From: Pseudomonadota bacterium
GTDB lineage: Bacteria > Pseudomonadota > Alphaproteobacteria > Rhodobacterales > Rhodobacteraceae
DNA length: 64,000 nt
Reading direction: 5' to 3'
Assembly: GCA_020161615.1 (NCBI GenBank)
Contig: JAIUPD010000003.1
Coordinates: forward strand, 462,507-526,506
Position 1 is the stretch's first letter. Each line of letters opens with the position of its first letter. The position numbers and the translations under genes are program-made. The notes under the pieces are model-generated. The model worked only from the letters and a program-made list of their open reading frames with translations, was not told the DNA's origin and made no database searches. Positions 17,361 through 26,010 of the stretch are shown one piece after another.

Positions 17361-19019
17361 TCAGGAAGGGTCGCGCCAGCGGTTGACCATCGGATAGCGC
17401 CGGTCCAGCCAGAAGGCCCGCGTCGTCAGCCGCGTGCCCGGGGCCGATTGGAAGCGCTTCCACTCGCTGATGTAAAGGAGGTGCTCAACCTTCTTCACCG
17501 TCTCGCGCGCGAAGCCTTCGGCGACCAGTTCTTCGACTGACAGCTCGCGCTCGACCAGCCCGTCGAGGATCGCATCCAGCACCGGATAGGGCGGCAGGCT
17601 GTCCTCGTCCTTCTGATCCTCGCGCAGCTCGGCCGAGGGCGGCTTGTCGATGACACGCGGCGGGATCACCTCGCCCGCAGGGGCCAACATCCAGGGCCGG
17701 TGGTTCAGGTTGCGCCAGCGGCAGGTCTCGAAGACGCGGGTCTTGTAGAGGTCCTTGATCGGGTTGTAGCCGCCGTTCATGTCGCCATAGATCGTGGCGT
17801 AACCCACAGCCATTTCCGACTTGTTGCCCGTGGTCAGCAGCATGGCACCGGTCTTGTTCGAGATCGCCATCAGCAACAGGCCCCGGAGACGCGACTGGAT
17901 ATTCTCCTCCGTCACATCGGGGGCGAGGCCGGCGAAGAGAGGGCCCAAAGCCTCGGTCACCGCCGCGCGCGGCCCGCTGATCGGCACGGTATCGAGCTTC
18001 GTCCCCAGCGCCCGCGCCACCGCCTCGGCATCCTCCAGCGAATGGGCCGAGGTGTATTCCGAGGGCAGCATCAGGCAATGCACGTTCTCAGGCCCCAGCG
18101 CATCCGCCGCAATCGTCGCCACCAGCGCCGAATCGATCCCGCCCGACAGGCCCAGCAGGACCCGCTTGAAGCCCGATTTGTGCAGGTAGTCGCGGGTCCC
18201 CACGACCATGGCGTGATAATCCCGCTCCCAATCCTCGGGCATCGGGGCCTTCTCGCCCGGCAGCGCGCGCCAGCCTTCGGCCGTCTCCTCGAAATCGACA
18301 TGAACCAGCGTCTCGAGGAAGCCGGGCAGCAGATGGGTCAGATGCCCGCCGGGGTTCAGCACGAAGGAAGTCCCGTCAAAGACCTGATCGTCCTGCCCGC
18401 CCACCATGTTCAGATAGACCATCGGCAGACCGGTCTCGATGACCCGGCTGACCATCAGCCCCATGCGGGTGTCGAACCGGCCCCGCGAATAGGGCGAGCC
18501 ATTGGGGACCAGCAGGATCTCGGCCCCGGATTCGGCCTGCGCCTCGGCCACATCCTCGTGCCAGGCATCCTCGCAGATCGGCGTGCCGATGCGGATCGGG
18601 CCGACCCGGTAGGGGCCGGAAATGTCGGCAGGGGTGAAAAGCCGCTTCTCGTCGAAGACCAGGTCGTTGGGCAGATGATGCTTCTTCACCACCGCCGCGA
18701 TCCGGCCGCCCGCCAGGATGTAATAGACGTTGTAGAGCTTGCCGCCCTCGATCAGCGGCCCGCCGATGCCCAGCGCCGGCCCCTCGGCGCAGGCCCGGGC
18801 CAGCGCCTCGACCTCGGCCATGGCGGCGCGGGCGAAGGCCGGTTTCATCACCAGATCCTGCGTCTGGTAGCCGGTGATGAACATTTCGGGGAAAGCGATC
18901 ATCGCCGCCCCCGCGGCCCTGGCCTCGGCCCAGGCGTCACGCGCCTGCGCGGCATTGGCGGCAAGCGCGCCGACCACGGGATTCAACTGGGCCAGGGTCA
19001 GGCGGAAGGTCTGGGTCAT
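17361..19019 (-). CDS. nadE: Glutamine-dependent NAD+ synthetase
   Basis: A 552-residue two-domain enzyme that amidates nicotinic-acid adenine dinucleotide to NAD+, the last step of NAD synthesis. The N-terminal nitrilase-type glutaminase domain carries the Glu-Lys-Cys triad (FPEMFITGY, KKHHLPNDLVFDE, PICEDAWHED). The C-terminal synthetase domain has the PP-loop LGLSGGIDSALVATIAADA and the NAD synthetase signature NKSEMAVGYATIYGDMNG. ATG 19019 was preferred over an in-frame codon at 19067, because MTQTFRLTLAQLNPVVGAL is the normal N terminus. Convergent with the AEC gene. Confidence 0.95.
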   Translation of the reverse strand: MTQTFRLTLAQLNPVVGALAANAAQARDAWAEARAAGAAMIAFPEMFITGYQTQDLVMKPAFARAAMAEVEALARACAEGPALGIGGPLIEGGKLYNVYYILAGGRIAAVVKKHHLPNDLVFDEKRLFTPADISGPYRVGPIRIGTPICEDAWHEDVAEAQAESGAEILLVPNGSPYSRGRFDTRMGLMVSRVIETGLPMVYLNMVGGQDDQVFDGTSFVLNPGGHLTHLLPGFLETLVHVDFEETAEGWRALPGEKAPMPEDWERDYHAMVVGTRDYLHKSGFKRVLLGLSGGIDSALVATIAADALGPENVHCLMLPSEYTSAHSLEDAEAVARALGTKLDTVPISGPRAAVTEALGPLFAGLAPDVTEENIQSRLRGLLLMAISNKTGAMLLTTGNKSEMAVGYATIYGDMNGGYNPIKDLYKTRVFETCRWRNLNHRPWMLAPAGEVIPPRVIDKPPSAELREDQKDEDSLPPYPVLDAILDGLVERELSVEELVAEGFARETVKKVEHLLYISEWKRFQSAPGTRLTTRAFWLDRRYPMVNRWRDPS

Positions 19020-19089
19020 CGCGGGTCTATCCTCTGCACCCGAGCTACATAGCAGGCTCACCGCCAAGGAAAAGCACCCCCTGCCCGTT

Positions 19090-19108
19090 CATTCTGCCGG
19101 AAATACGC
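19090..19108. repeat. CATTCTGCCxGAAATACGC intergenic repeat, copy 1
   Basis: The 19-mer CATTCTGCCGGAAATACGC lies upstream of nadE and is followed by a G-rich run with a GGGGGCCTGCCCCC hairpin. A near-identical 19-mer is at 38124-38142 (one base different), and the reverse-oriented relatives GCGTATTTTCGGCAAAGTGA (52401-52420) and GCGTATTTTTGGCAAAGTGA (59361-59380) share its GCGTATTT core. The rest of the 19020-19256 gap shows no gene. Confidence 0.6.
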
Positions 19109-19256
19109 AGGGGTGGGCGCCGGGAGGGGGCCTGCCCCCTTCCGGCCGGGGGGTGCGGGGGTGAGCGGCGTCTCGGAAACGCGCCAGTGGCGCGCCTCTC
19201 GCCGCGAACGCCGCGCCCGTGGCGCGGCCGGACCTTGCCGCCCGCTTCGCCCCGTG

Positions 19257-19601
19257 TCAGAGCCGGATCACGTAATCCTTGAGCATCGTCTCGAAGACCT
19301 CCCAGACGCCCGAGAGCCCCGGCCGGATCACCACTGTATCCCCCGCCTTCAGTTCCATGACCGTGCCGTCGTCGCAGGTCAGCACCGCACGCCCCTCATG
19401 CACGCGGATGTATTCCCATTCTTCGTAATGGAACCGCCAGGCCCCCGGCGTGGATTGCCAGAGCCCGGCGTAAAGCCCGTCCCGCTCCTCGAAATCCCAG
19501 CTGGTATGCACGGGATCGCCCGAGACCAGTTTCGCGGGATCGGGCCGGGTCTCGACCGGGGCCACGCCCCCCTTGGTCATACGGAAGATCAGATCGCTCA
19601 T
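19257..19601 (-). CDS. Small cupin-domain protein
   Basis: A 114-residue single-domain cupin of the Cupin_3/DUF861 type. The beta-barrel core reads [20 protein letters not shown], then [22 protein letters not shown], which corresponds to the two cupin motifs; the metal-ligand histidines are mostly replaced (one His in FHYEE). The group includes ureidoglycolate-related and sugar-binding cupins, but many are uncharacterised. It stands divergently from the crotonase gene, sharing a 135-base upstream region, so the two may be co-regulated. Confidence 0.8.
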   Translation of the reverse strand: MSDLIFRMTKGGVAPVETRPDPAKLVSGDPVHTSWDFEERDGLYAGLWQSTPGAWRFHYEEWEYIRVHEGRAVLTCDDGTVMELKAGDTVVIRPGLSGVWEVFETMLKDYVIRL

Positions 19602-19736
19602 CGGCCTCTCCGTTGCAAAGCGCCCCGCAGCATGCCCGGCGCCGGCCCGGCCGACAAGCGCCCGATCAGGACGCAGCGTCTTGTCTGGACTTCGCCCCGG
19701 CCCCGCCCCACCCTGCCCGCCAAACCGGAGGACATC

Positions 19737-20537
19737 ATGAAATCACTCGACGCGCTCGACCTCACCTTCACCACACTCACCGTGGACGGGGACGGCATCG
19801 CCACGCTCAGCCTCAACCGGCCCGAGAAGCGCAACGCGCTGAACGCCGCCACGGTGGACGAGTTGATCGACATCTTCACCGTGATCCCCCGCGCGGGGGT
19901 CCGGGCCGTGGTGCTGCGCGCCGAGGGGACGCATTTCTGCGCCGGGCTCGATCTGGTGGAACACCATCAGGAAGACCGCCGGCCCGAGGATTTCATGCAT
20001 GTCTGCCTGCGCTGGCACGAGGCCTTCAACAAGATGGAATACGGCGGCGTGCCGGTCATCGCCGCGCTGAAGGGCGCGGTCGTCGGCGGCGGGCTGGAAC
20101 TGGCCTCCTCCGCCCATGTCCGCATCGCCGATGCCACGACCTATTTCGCCCTGCCCGAGGGCCAGCGCGGCCTCTTCACCGGCGGGGGGGCGACGATCCG
20201 GGTCGCCGATCTGGTCGGCAAGGCCCGGATGATCGACATGATGCTGACGGGCCGCGTCTATCAGGGCGACGAGGCGATTTCCGTGGGCCTCGCGCAATAC
20301 CTTGTCGAGGACAGCGAGGCCAAGGCCTATGCCCTGGCCCGTGCCGCCGCCTCGAACCCGCCCCTGTCGAATTTCGCCATCTGCTCGGCGATCAGCCACA
20401 TGCAGAACATGTCGGCGCTCGACGCGGCCTATGCCGAATCGGTGGTGGCGGGGATCGTCAACACCCAACCCGCCAGCCGCGCCCGCCTCGCCGCCTTCGC
20501 CGACAAGAGTGCCGCGCGCGTGCGTCCGAACGAATAG
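19737..20537 (+). CDS. Crotonase / enoyl-CoA hydratase family protein
   Basis: A 266-residue crotonase-fold enzyme. [20 protein letters not shown] opens the fold; the oxyanion-hole strands are [10 protein letters not shown] and [20 protein letters not shown]; a Glu in [13 protein letters not shown] sits at the catalytic position used by hydratases. Substrate specificity (enoyl-CoA hydration, dehalogenation, decarboxylation) cannot be settled. GGAGG lies six bases before ATG 19737. It is alone on this strand and is followed by a large inverted repeat. Confidence 0.85.
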   Translation: MKSLDALDLTFTTLTVDGDGIATLSLNRPEKRNALNAATVDELIDIFTVIPRAGVRAVVLRAEGTHFCAGLDLVEHHQEDRRPEDFMHVCLRWHEAFNKMEYGGVPVIAALKGAVVGGGLELASSAHVRIADATTYFALPEGQRGLFTGGGATIRVADLVGKARMIDMMLTGRVYQGDEAISVGLAQYLVEDSEAKAYALARAAASNPPLSNFAICSAISHMQNMSALDAAYAESVVAGIVNTQPASRARLAAFADKSAARVRPNE

Positions 20538-20574
20538 CCGGGCCGCCTGCCGAGGCTTGGGACGGAGGAGCGGG

Positions 20575-20834
20575 GGGCCAGCCCCCCGCTCCCCCCGCTC
20601 AAGGGGGTTTTCCACCCCCTTGAGAAACCCCCGAGGATATTTGAAGCGCAAAGAAGGCGGCTTGCCGCCGTCATGATTTTCATCTTTGCGCTTCAAATAT
20701 CCTCGGGGGGTGAATTGGCCGCAGGCTAAGAGGGGGGCAGAAGGCCCCCCTTCTTCGGCGCGGCGGCACGCCGCGCCGCTGGTCGCCCGAGGCGCAAGCG
20801 GCAGCGGGCAACGAGGGCGAAACTCCTCTCCCGT
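20575..20834. repeat. Two head-to-head copies of the composite intergenic repeat
   Basis: A perfect 27-bp inverted repeat has arms at 20628-20654 and 20683-20709 (both contain AGCGCAAAGA or its complement and CCTCGGGGG), separated by 28 bases that include GGCGGC-TT-GCCGCC. Outside the left arm, 20599-20625 folds as CTCAAGGGGG/CCCCCTTGAG with loop TTTTCCA (TGGAAAA on the other strand), then a GGGGGGCCAGCCCCCC stretch. Outside the right arm run a GC-rich palindromic stretch and the module GCGGGCAACGAGGGCGAAAC (20804-20823). So one full copy points right and a partial copy points left, between the ends of the crotonase and amidase genes. Confidence 0.85.
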
Positions 20835-22262
20835 TCAGCCACGCTCCATCCGCGCCCAGAGCCGGGGCGCCATCGGGCCGACCGCCGCCTCGATCGCCGC
20901 CATCGCCTCGACCACCAGATCCTCGCGCCAGCGCCGGCCGACGATCTGCACCCCGATCGGCTGCGGCCCCGCCTCCAGCGCCGCCAGCCCGGCCGGCACG
21001 TTCCCTGCCGGCAGGCCGAGGAAGTTCATCGAGGTCGACCACACCGCCGAGCCCATCACCTCGGCCACGCCCTCTGCCCCCTCGACATCGCGGCCCGGGG
21101 CGAAGAAGGGCCGGGGCAGGAACGGCGTCAGGATCAGCGGATAATCCTCGAGCAGCAGCGACCATTGCCGGGCGAACCCCGTGCGCGCGGCGATGGCGCG
21201 CAGGTAATCGTCCGGCTCATAGGGCGGGAAGGCCGCGAAATATTCGGCGAAGATGCCCTTGATCGTCTCGGACCCCATGCGCTGGATATCGGCGCCCATC
21301 ATCGCCTGCGTCTCGGTCATCAGCGCGCGGAGAGCCGTCTCGGCCAGGGGACGCAAGGCGGGGGGCGTGATCTCCTCGACCTGATAGCCCGCCTCCTTGA
21401 GCGCGGCGCGCGCCTGGTCAAGGGCCGCCGAGACCTCGGGATGCAGCGGGAAGTCCAGCGTCTCGCGGGTGAAACCCACCGTCACCGGCCCATCAAGCGC
21501 CGCGCCTTTCCAGGGCAGCGGCACGTGGAACGGGTCGCGCGGATCGGGGCGGATCATCACCGGCATGGCCAGCGCCAGGTCACGCGCCGACCGCGCGATC
21601 AGGCCCTGCACCGACATCGCCTGCGCCAGCATCCCGCGCTCGGCCTTCTGCGAGGGGTTCCAGGCCGGCACCCGCCCCAGCCCCGGCTTCACCGTCACCG
21701 CCCCATTGGCCGCGGCCGGGTAGCGCAGCGATCCGGCGATGTCGTTGCCCTGGGCCAGCGCCCCCATCCCCGCCATCACCGCGGATCCCGCCCCGCCCGA
21801 GGACCCGCCGGCCGAGACATGCCGCCCCCAGGGGTTCCAGGTGCGGCCGTGGAGCGGGTTGTCGGTATCGACCCGGAAAGAAAACTCGGGCGTGTTCGTC
21901 CGTCCGATCAACACCGCCCCGGCCTCGAGCAGGTTGCGCACCAGCGGCGCATCCTCGGGCGCGAGGTGATCCTGCAGCGCCGGCAGCCCGTTCGAACTGG
22001 CATGCCCCTTCTGGTCGATGTTGATCTTGATGGTGACCGGCACGCCATGGAGCGGGCCTTTCGGTCCCTCGGCAGCATCGAGCGCGCGGGCCCGGGTCAG
22101 GGCGGAAGCCGAGAGATCCTCGACCACGGCGTTGAGCGCGGGATTGGTCGCCTGCATCCGCTCGACGGCGGCGATGACGGCTTCTTCGGCCGAAACCTCG
22201 CCCGCCCGTGTCAGGGCCGAGAGTTCGGTGGCGGTCAATTGCCAGAGGGGGGTGTCGGCCAT
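20835..22262 (-). CDS. Amidase (amidase-signature family)
   Basis: A 475-residue amidase-signature hydrolase. The Lys of the Ser-cisSer-Lys triad is in [13 protein letters not shown] near residue 78, the Gly/Ser-rich signature is [20 protein letters not shown] near 150-170, and the nucleophile Ser is in [15 protein letters not shown] near 177. Length and start ([21 protein letters not shown]) fit. The first Gly of the usual DxGGSxR motif is Ala here (DIAGSLR), which is tolerated in the family. GatA is excluded because gatB/gatC are absent and the C-terminal region differs. Substrate unknown. Confidence 0.88.
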   Translation of the reverse strand: MADTPLWQLTATELSALTRAGEVSAEEAVIAAVERMQATNPALNAVVEDLSASALTRARALDAAEGPKGPLHGVPVTIKINIDQKGHASSNGLPALQDHLAPEDAPLVRNLLEAGAVLIGRTNTPEFSFRVDTDNPLHGRTWNPWGRHVSAGGSSGGAGSAVMAGMGALAQGNDIAGSLRYPAAANGAVTVKPGLGRVPAWNPSQKAERGMLAQAMSVQGLIARSARDLALAMPVMIRPDPRDPFHVPLPWKGAALDGPVTVGFTRETLDFPLHPEVSAALDQARAALKEAGYQVEEITPPALRPLAETALRALMTETQAMMGADIQRMGSETIKGIFAEYFAAFPPYEPDDYLRAIAARTGFARQWSLLLEDYPLILTPFLPRPFFAPGRDVEGAEGVAEVMGSAVWSTSMNFLGLPAGNVPAGLAALEAGPQPIGVQIVGRRWREDLVVEAMAAIEAAVGPMAPRLWARMERG

Positions 22263-22405
22263 CGTCGCTCCGGGGTTGGGTCGGCCGCAGACTAGGCCGG
22301 AGGCGGCGCCCGGCGCAATGGCTTAGGCCCCGCGCAGGCCACCGGGGGCTTGCCGCGGCGGGGCGGGCTTTCTATACCCCGCCCAAAGCCGCGCGCGAGG
22401 CCGCC

Positions 22406-23347
22406 ATGACCTTCACCCATCGCCATCTCCTCGGGATCGAGCCGCTGCACCCGGCCGAGATCACCGCCATCCTCGACCTTGCCGACGATTACGTCGCGCT
22501 GAACCGCTCGGGCGACAAGCATTCCGACGCGCTGAAGGGCCTGACCCAGATCAACATGTTCTTCGAGAATTCGACGCGCACCCAGGCCTCGTTCGAACTG
22601 GCCGGCAAGCGGCTGGGCGCCGATGTGATGAACATGGCGATGCAGAGTTCGAGCGTGAAGAAGGGCGAGACGCTGATCGACACGGCGCTGACCCTGAACG
22701 CCATGCACCCCGACCTGCTGGTGGTGCGCCACCCCTCCTCGGGCGCGGTGGACCTGCTGGCGCAGAAGGTCAATTGCGCGGTGCTGAACGCGGGCGACGG
22801 CAAGCACGAGCATCCGACGCAGGCGCTGCTCGACGCGCTGACCATCCGGCGCAAGAAGGGTCGGCTGCACCGGCTGAGCGTGGCGATCTGCGGCGATATC
22901 GCCCATAGCCGGGTGGCGCGCTCGAACCTGATCCTGCTGGGCAAGATGGAGAACCGGGTGCGCCTGATCGGCCCGCCGACGCTGATGCCGGCGGGCGTGT
23001 CGGAATTCGGCTGCGAGGTCTTCGACGACATGCGCGAGGGGCTGGAAGGCGCCGATGTGGTGATGATGCTGCGGCTGCAGAAAGAACGGATGGACGGCGG
23101 CTTTATCCCCTCCGAGCGGGAATATTACCACCGCTACGGCCTCGACGCCGAGAAACTGGCCTTTGCCAAGCCCGACGCCATCGTCATGCACCCGGGGCCG
23201 ATGAACCGGGGGGTGGAGATCGACGGCACGATCGCCGACGACATCAACCGCTCGGTGATTCAGGAGCAGGTGGAGATGGGCGTGGCGGTGCGGATGGCGG
23301 CGATGGACCTGCTGGCGCGCAACCTGCGCGCGGCGCGCGCGGCCTGA
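22406..23347 (+). CDS. pyrB: Aspartate carbamoyltransferase catalytic subunit
   Basis: A 313-residue transcarbamylase catalysing the committed step of pyrimidine synthesis. The carbamoyl-phosphate motif [13 protein letters not shown] is near residue 53 (the usual second R is Q, common in alphaproteobacteria), [11 protein letters not shown] near 137, and the C-terminal [12 protein letters not shown] near 263. ATG 22406 is a good start although the ribosome-binding site is weak (CGCGAGG). pyrC is not adjacent in this window: the composite repeat and PH-domain genes follow, so the usual pyrB-pyrC pair is split here or pyrC lies elsewhere. Confidence 0.95.
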   Translation: MTFTHRHLLGIEPLHPAEITAILDLADDYVALNRSGDKHSDALKGLTQINMFFENSTRTQASFELAGKRLGADVMNMAMQSSSVKKGETLIDTALTLNAMHPDLLVVRHPSSGAVDLLAQKVNCAVLNAGDGKHEHPTQALLDALTIRRKKGRLHRLSVAICGDIAHSRVARSNLILLGKMENRVRLIGPPTLMPAGVSEFGCEVFDDMREGLEGADVVMMLRLQKERMDGGFIPSEREYYHRYGLDAEKLAFAKPDAIVMHPGPMNRGVEIDGTIADDINRSVIQEQVEMGVAVRMAAMDLLARNLRAARAA

Positions 23348-23352
23348 AGTCC

Positions 23353-23660
23353 GGCGAGAGGCTTCGCCCTCGTTCCCCGCTGCCGCGGGCAACCAGCGGC
23401 GCGGGGCTCGTCCACCGGACGATCCCCTGATCGCGCCTCCCCCTCCTGGCCCGCGTCCTGATCCCGCCCGTCGCTTGTGTTGCGGGCGTTCGGGCCTGGG
23501 CCCTCACCCTCGCGGCTATTCGGAGCGCAAAGAAGACGGCTCAACGCGCTCTTCACCTTCATCTTTGTTCTGGAAATATCCTCGGGGGTTTCCAAAGGGG
23601 TCCCGAGGGTCCCCTTTGGCGGGGGGCGCGGGGGGCTGGCCCCCCGCTTCCGCCCGACCT
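23353..23660. repeat. Composite intergenic repeat, diverged pair
   Basis: In this 408-base gap the minus-strand module GAACGAGGGCGAAGCCTCT lies at 23357-23375. Then GGAGCGCAAAGAAGACGGC (23522-23540) is a diverged left-pointing arm, followed by the right-pointing arm ending AATATCCTCGGGGG (23575-23588), a hairpin CCAAAGGGG/CCCCTTTGG (23592-23619) and the GGGGGGCTGGCCCCCC stretch. The order and opposition match the pair at 20.6 kb, but the arms are no longer perfect complements. No gene is apparent here. Confidence 0.7.
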
Positions 23661-23755
23661 CGCCACCCGCCCCCGGTCCCGGAAGAGCCCCCCCATTCGG
23701 GGGGGTTGTCGCACGCCCGGGGGCGCGGCATCGTGCGGGGATCGATGATTACCCG

Positions 23756-24328
23756 ATGGGTCAAAGGATTGCGTGGATGCGGGCGGCCCCCTTCTTGGAC
23801 GATTTCCTGATCCCCGGCGAGGTTCTGCTCTGGCACGGTCGGCCGCGGCAGGGGTTCCTGTGGCGCGTTGCCGGGCAGGCGCTGTGGGCGACGGGGGCGG
23901 CGTTGTGTCTCGCCCTCGGGCTCTGGCTGCTCGATCTGCCCGGGCTGATGGCTGGATCGTCCCGCGGCGGCCTGCCGCTGGCGGGCGGCGCGCTGCTGCT
24001 GCTGGGATCCGTCCTGATCCTCGGCCGGCTGGTCGCCGACCGGCGCCGACGCGCCCGGACCTACTACGCCCTGACCGACCGGGCGGCGCTGATCCTCGAG
24101 GATCGCGCTGGTGGCTGGCACCTCTCGCGTTGTACCAAAGGCCAGATGCGCCGGATGCAGCTGGTCAAGGGCGATCCCGGAACGCTCTGGTTCGGCCAGA
24201 TCCATGCCGCCGATCCCCGGGGCGCTGTCATCGCCGGGCGCAGCCCTCGCCTCGGGTTTCGCCATATCGACGACGCGCGCCGGGTCTGGGACCTGATGGC
24301 GCCCCACCGCAAGGAGATCGCGGGATGA
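23756..24328 (+). CDS. PH-domain (bPH) membrane protein, first of a pair
   Basis: A 190-residue protein. An N-terminal segment FLDDFLIPGEVLLWHGRPRQ is the classic lead-in of bacterial PH-domain proteins, followed by two transmembrane helices (ATGAALCLALGLWLLDLPGL and LAGGALLLLGSVLILGRLVA) and a C-terminal PH-like beta domain (YYALTDRAALILEDRAGGW ... RHIDDARRVWDLM). Function is unknown; the family is thought to sit on the inner membrane face. The start is ATG 23756, with no strong ribosome-binding site; an ATG at 23777 in the same frame is possible. The stop overlaps the next gene by ATGA. Confidence 0.7.
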   Translation: MGQRIAWMRAAPFLDDFLIPGEVLLWHGRPRQGFLWRVAGQALWATGAALCLALGLWLLDLPGLMAGSSRGGLPLAGGALLLLGSVLILGRLVADRRRRARTYYALTDRAALILEDRAGGWHLSRCTKGQMRRMQLVKGDPGTLWFGQIHAADPRGAVIAGRSPRLGFRHIDDARRVWDLMAPHRKEIAG

Positions 24329-24918
24329 GCATACCCCAGGGTTGGGAAGGCATTCTGGAAGAAGGCGAGACGATCCTCTGGCAGGGACGGCCGGTCACCG
24401 GCGTCCGGCTGCGGGATTTCCTGGGGCTTCCCCTGGTCTTCGGCCTGTTCTTCACCGGCTTTTCCCTGGTCTGGATCGCCATGGCCCGGCTGATGACCCA
24501 GGGCGAGGATTTCTCGGTCTTCCCGCTCTTCGGCCTGCCCTTCCTGCTGGTCGGGCTCTATGTCGCCTTCGGCCTGCCGTTCGGGAAGGATTACCTTCGC
24601 AAGCGCAGCTGGTACACGCTGAGCGACCGCAAGGCCTATGTCGCGACGGAACTCTTCGGCAAGCGGCGGCTCAAGGCCGTCCCCTATGCCGAGATGAACA
24701 TCCTCGAACTCGAGGACGGCACGCCCGGCAGCGTGACCTTCAAGCGCGAGATCACCGTCAGCCAGTACACCCGGCGCAACCGCAGTGGCGGGCGGAGCCG
24801 GCGCAGCCAGACCACGACCACCAACATCGGCTTCGAGCGGATCGAGGATGCGCGCACCGTCTACCGGATGATCGCGGCGCGGCGGGACCCTGTCCGGGCG
24901 CAGGCGGCACAGGGCTGA
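24325..24918 (+). CDS. PH-domain (bPH) membrane protein, second of a pair
   Basis: A 197-residue paralogue of the preceding gene with the same plan: lead-in GWEGILEEGETILWQGRPVT, two transmembrane helices (FLGLPLVFGLFFTGFSLVWI; LFGLPFLLVGLYVAFGLPFG), then a PH-like domain (WYTLSDRKAYVATELFGKRR ... FERIEDARTVYRMI). A basic, Ser/Thr-rich insert (RRNRSGGRSRRSQTTTT) interrupts the second domain and is absent from the first copy. ATGA overlap implies coupled translation, so the two probably form a hetero-oligomer; this last point is inference. Confidence 0.75.
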   Translation: MSIPQGWEGILEEGETILWQGRPVTGVRLRDFLGLPLVFGLFFTGFSLVWIAMARLMTQGEDFSVFPLFGLPFLLVGLYVAFGLPFGKDYLRKRSWYTLSDRKAYVATELFGKRRLKAVPYAEMNILELEDGTPGSVTFKREITVSQYTRRNRSGGRSRRSQTTTTNIGFERIEDARTVYRMIAARRDPVRAQAAQG

Positions 24919-24997
24919 ACGGCCCGCGCCGACCGGCCACCGGAAACTCCGCGCCGAAGGGGTTGTTGCGGCCGGGGGGGCGCCCTACATCGGGGCG

Positions 24998-25807
24998 ATG
25001 AGCGCGCCCCTGTCCTTGCCTGCCCGGCTTTTCCGCCGCCCCAAAAGGGTGAACATCGTCCGTCTACAGGGCATGATCGCCGCCGGCGGCCGCGGGCGCC
25101 TGTCGGACGAGGCGGTGGCGCCGCTGCTGGAACGCGCCTTCCGCGCCGGCAAGCCGCTGGCGGTGGGTCTGCTGATCAACTCACCCGGCGGCTCGCCGGT
25201 GCAATCGGCGCTGATCGGCGCCCGCATCCGGCGGCTGGCGGAAGAGACGGAGACCCCGGTCCATGCCTTTGTCGAGGATGCCGCGGCCTCGGGCGGCTAT
25301 TGGATCGCCTCGGCCGCCGACACGATCCATTGCGACGCGGCCTCGATCCTGGGCTCGATCGGCGTGATTTCCTCGGGCTTCGGCCTGCAGGAGGCGATCG
25401 GCAAGCTGGGGATCGAGCGGCGGGTGCACACGGCCGGACGCTCGAAAAGCCAGCTCGATCCGTTCCGGCCGGAAAACCCCGAGGATGTGGCGCGGCTCGA
25501 TGCGCTTCTGGAAGAGCTGCACGGGGTCTTCACCGAGCAGGTGCGCAGCAGGCGCGGCAACAGGCTCAGCACCGAAACGGACCTCTTCGACGGCCGCTAC
25601 TGGCTGGGGCGCGAGGCGGTGCGGCTGGGCCTTGCCGACGGGATCGGCCACGCCGTGCCCGTGCTGAAAGAGCGCTACGGCGACAAGATCCGGTTCCGCG
25701 TCTTCGGCCCCCGCCGCAGGCTGCTGTCGCGCTTCGGCCTCAGCCTGGCGCAGGACGCGCTGGCCGGGGTCGAGGAAGCCGCGCTCTGGTCGCGGCTGGG
25801 CCTCTGA
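24998..25807 (+). CDS. S49-family serine peptidase (SohB/SppA-like)
   Basis: A 269-residue SppA-type peptidase of the short (single-domain) class. The nucleophile region AAASGGYWIASAADTIHC (Ser near residue 97) and the general-base region TAGRSKSQLDPFRP (Lys near 149) are intact; LINSPGGSPVQSALIGARI forms the substrate groove. There is no membrane helix or signal peptide, unlike signal-peptide peptidase A, so the enzyme is predicted to be cytoplasmic or peripheral. It is followed by a membrane-anchored zinc-ribbon microprotein with a 1-base overlap, which could supply the missing membrane link (inference). Confidence 0.87.
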   Translation: MSAPLSLPARLFRRPKRVNIVRLQGMIAAGGRGRLSDEAVAPLLERAFRAGKPLAVGLLINSPGGSPVQSALIGARIRRLAEETETPVHAFVEDAAASGGYWIASAADTIHCDAASILGSIGVISSGFGLQEAIGKLGIERRVHTAGRSKSQLDPFRPENPEDVARLDALLEELHGVFTEQVRSRRGNRLSTETDLFDGRYWLGREAVRLGLADGIGHAVPVLKERYGDKIRFRVFGPRRRLLSRFGLSLAQDALAGVEEAALWSRLGL

Positions 25808-26010
25808 TGCTGCTGCGCGTCGTCATCCTTTTCCTGATCTTCATCGTCGTCATGGCGATGATCCAGAAGGCCCTGCGCCCGGGCCGCCGCATCGGCGGCG
25901 CCGGCCCCATGGCCACGCTGGACAGATTGCGCTGCCCGACCTGCAAGCGCGTGAACCTCTCCCAGGAACCGGCGCCCTGCGCGCGCCCCGATTGCCGGTA
26001 CAAGACATGA
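25807..26010 (+). CDS. Membrane-anchored zinc-ribbon microprotein
   Basis: A 67-residue protein: one N-terminal membrane helix (LLRVVILFLIFIVVMAMI) followed by a short basic stretch and a zinc-ribbon-like C terminus with CPTCK and CARPDC, four Cys in two pairs about 15 residues apart. The start TGATG overlaps the peptidase stop by one base, and the stop overlaps the exchanger start by ATGA, so all three genes appear coupled. Family function is not known to me. Confidence 0.7.
   Translation: MLLRVVILFLIFIVVMAMIQKALRPGRRIGGAGPMATLDRLRCPTCKRVNLSQEPAPCARPDCRYKT

Noticed and set aside
20575-20834. Insertion sequence ending in 27-bp inverted repeats
   Set aside because: Only 28 bases lie between the arms, with no transposase frame; the arms belong to a repeat family seen elsewhere in the window.
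20835-22262. Glutamyl-tRNA amidotransferase subunit A (gatA)
   Set aside because: No gatB or gatC nearby, the DxGGSxR motif is altered to DIAGSLR and the C-terminal part does not resemble GatA.
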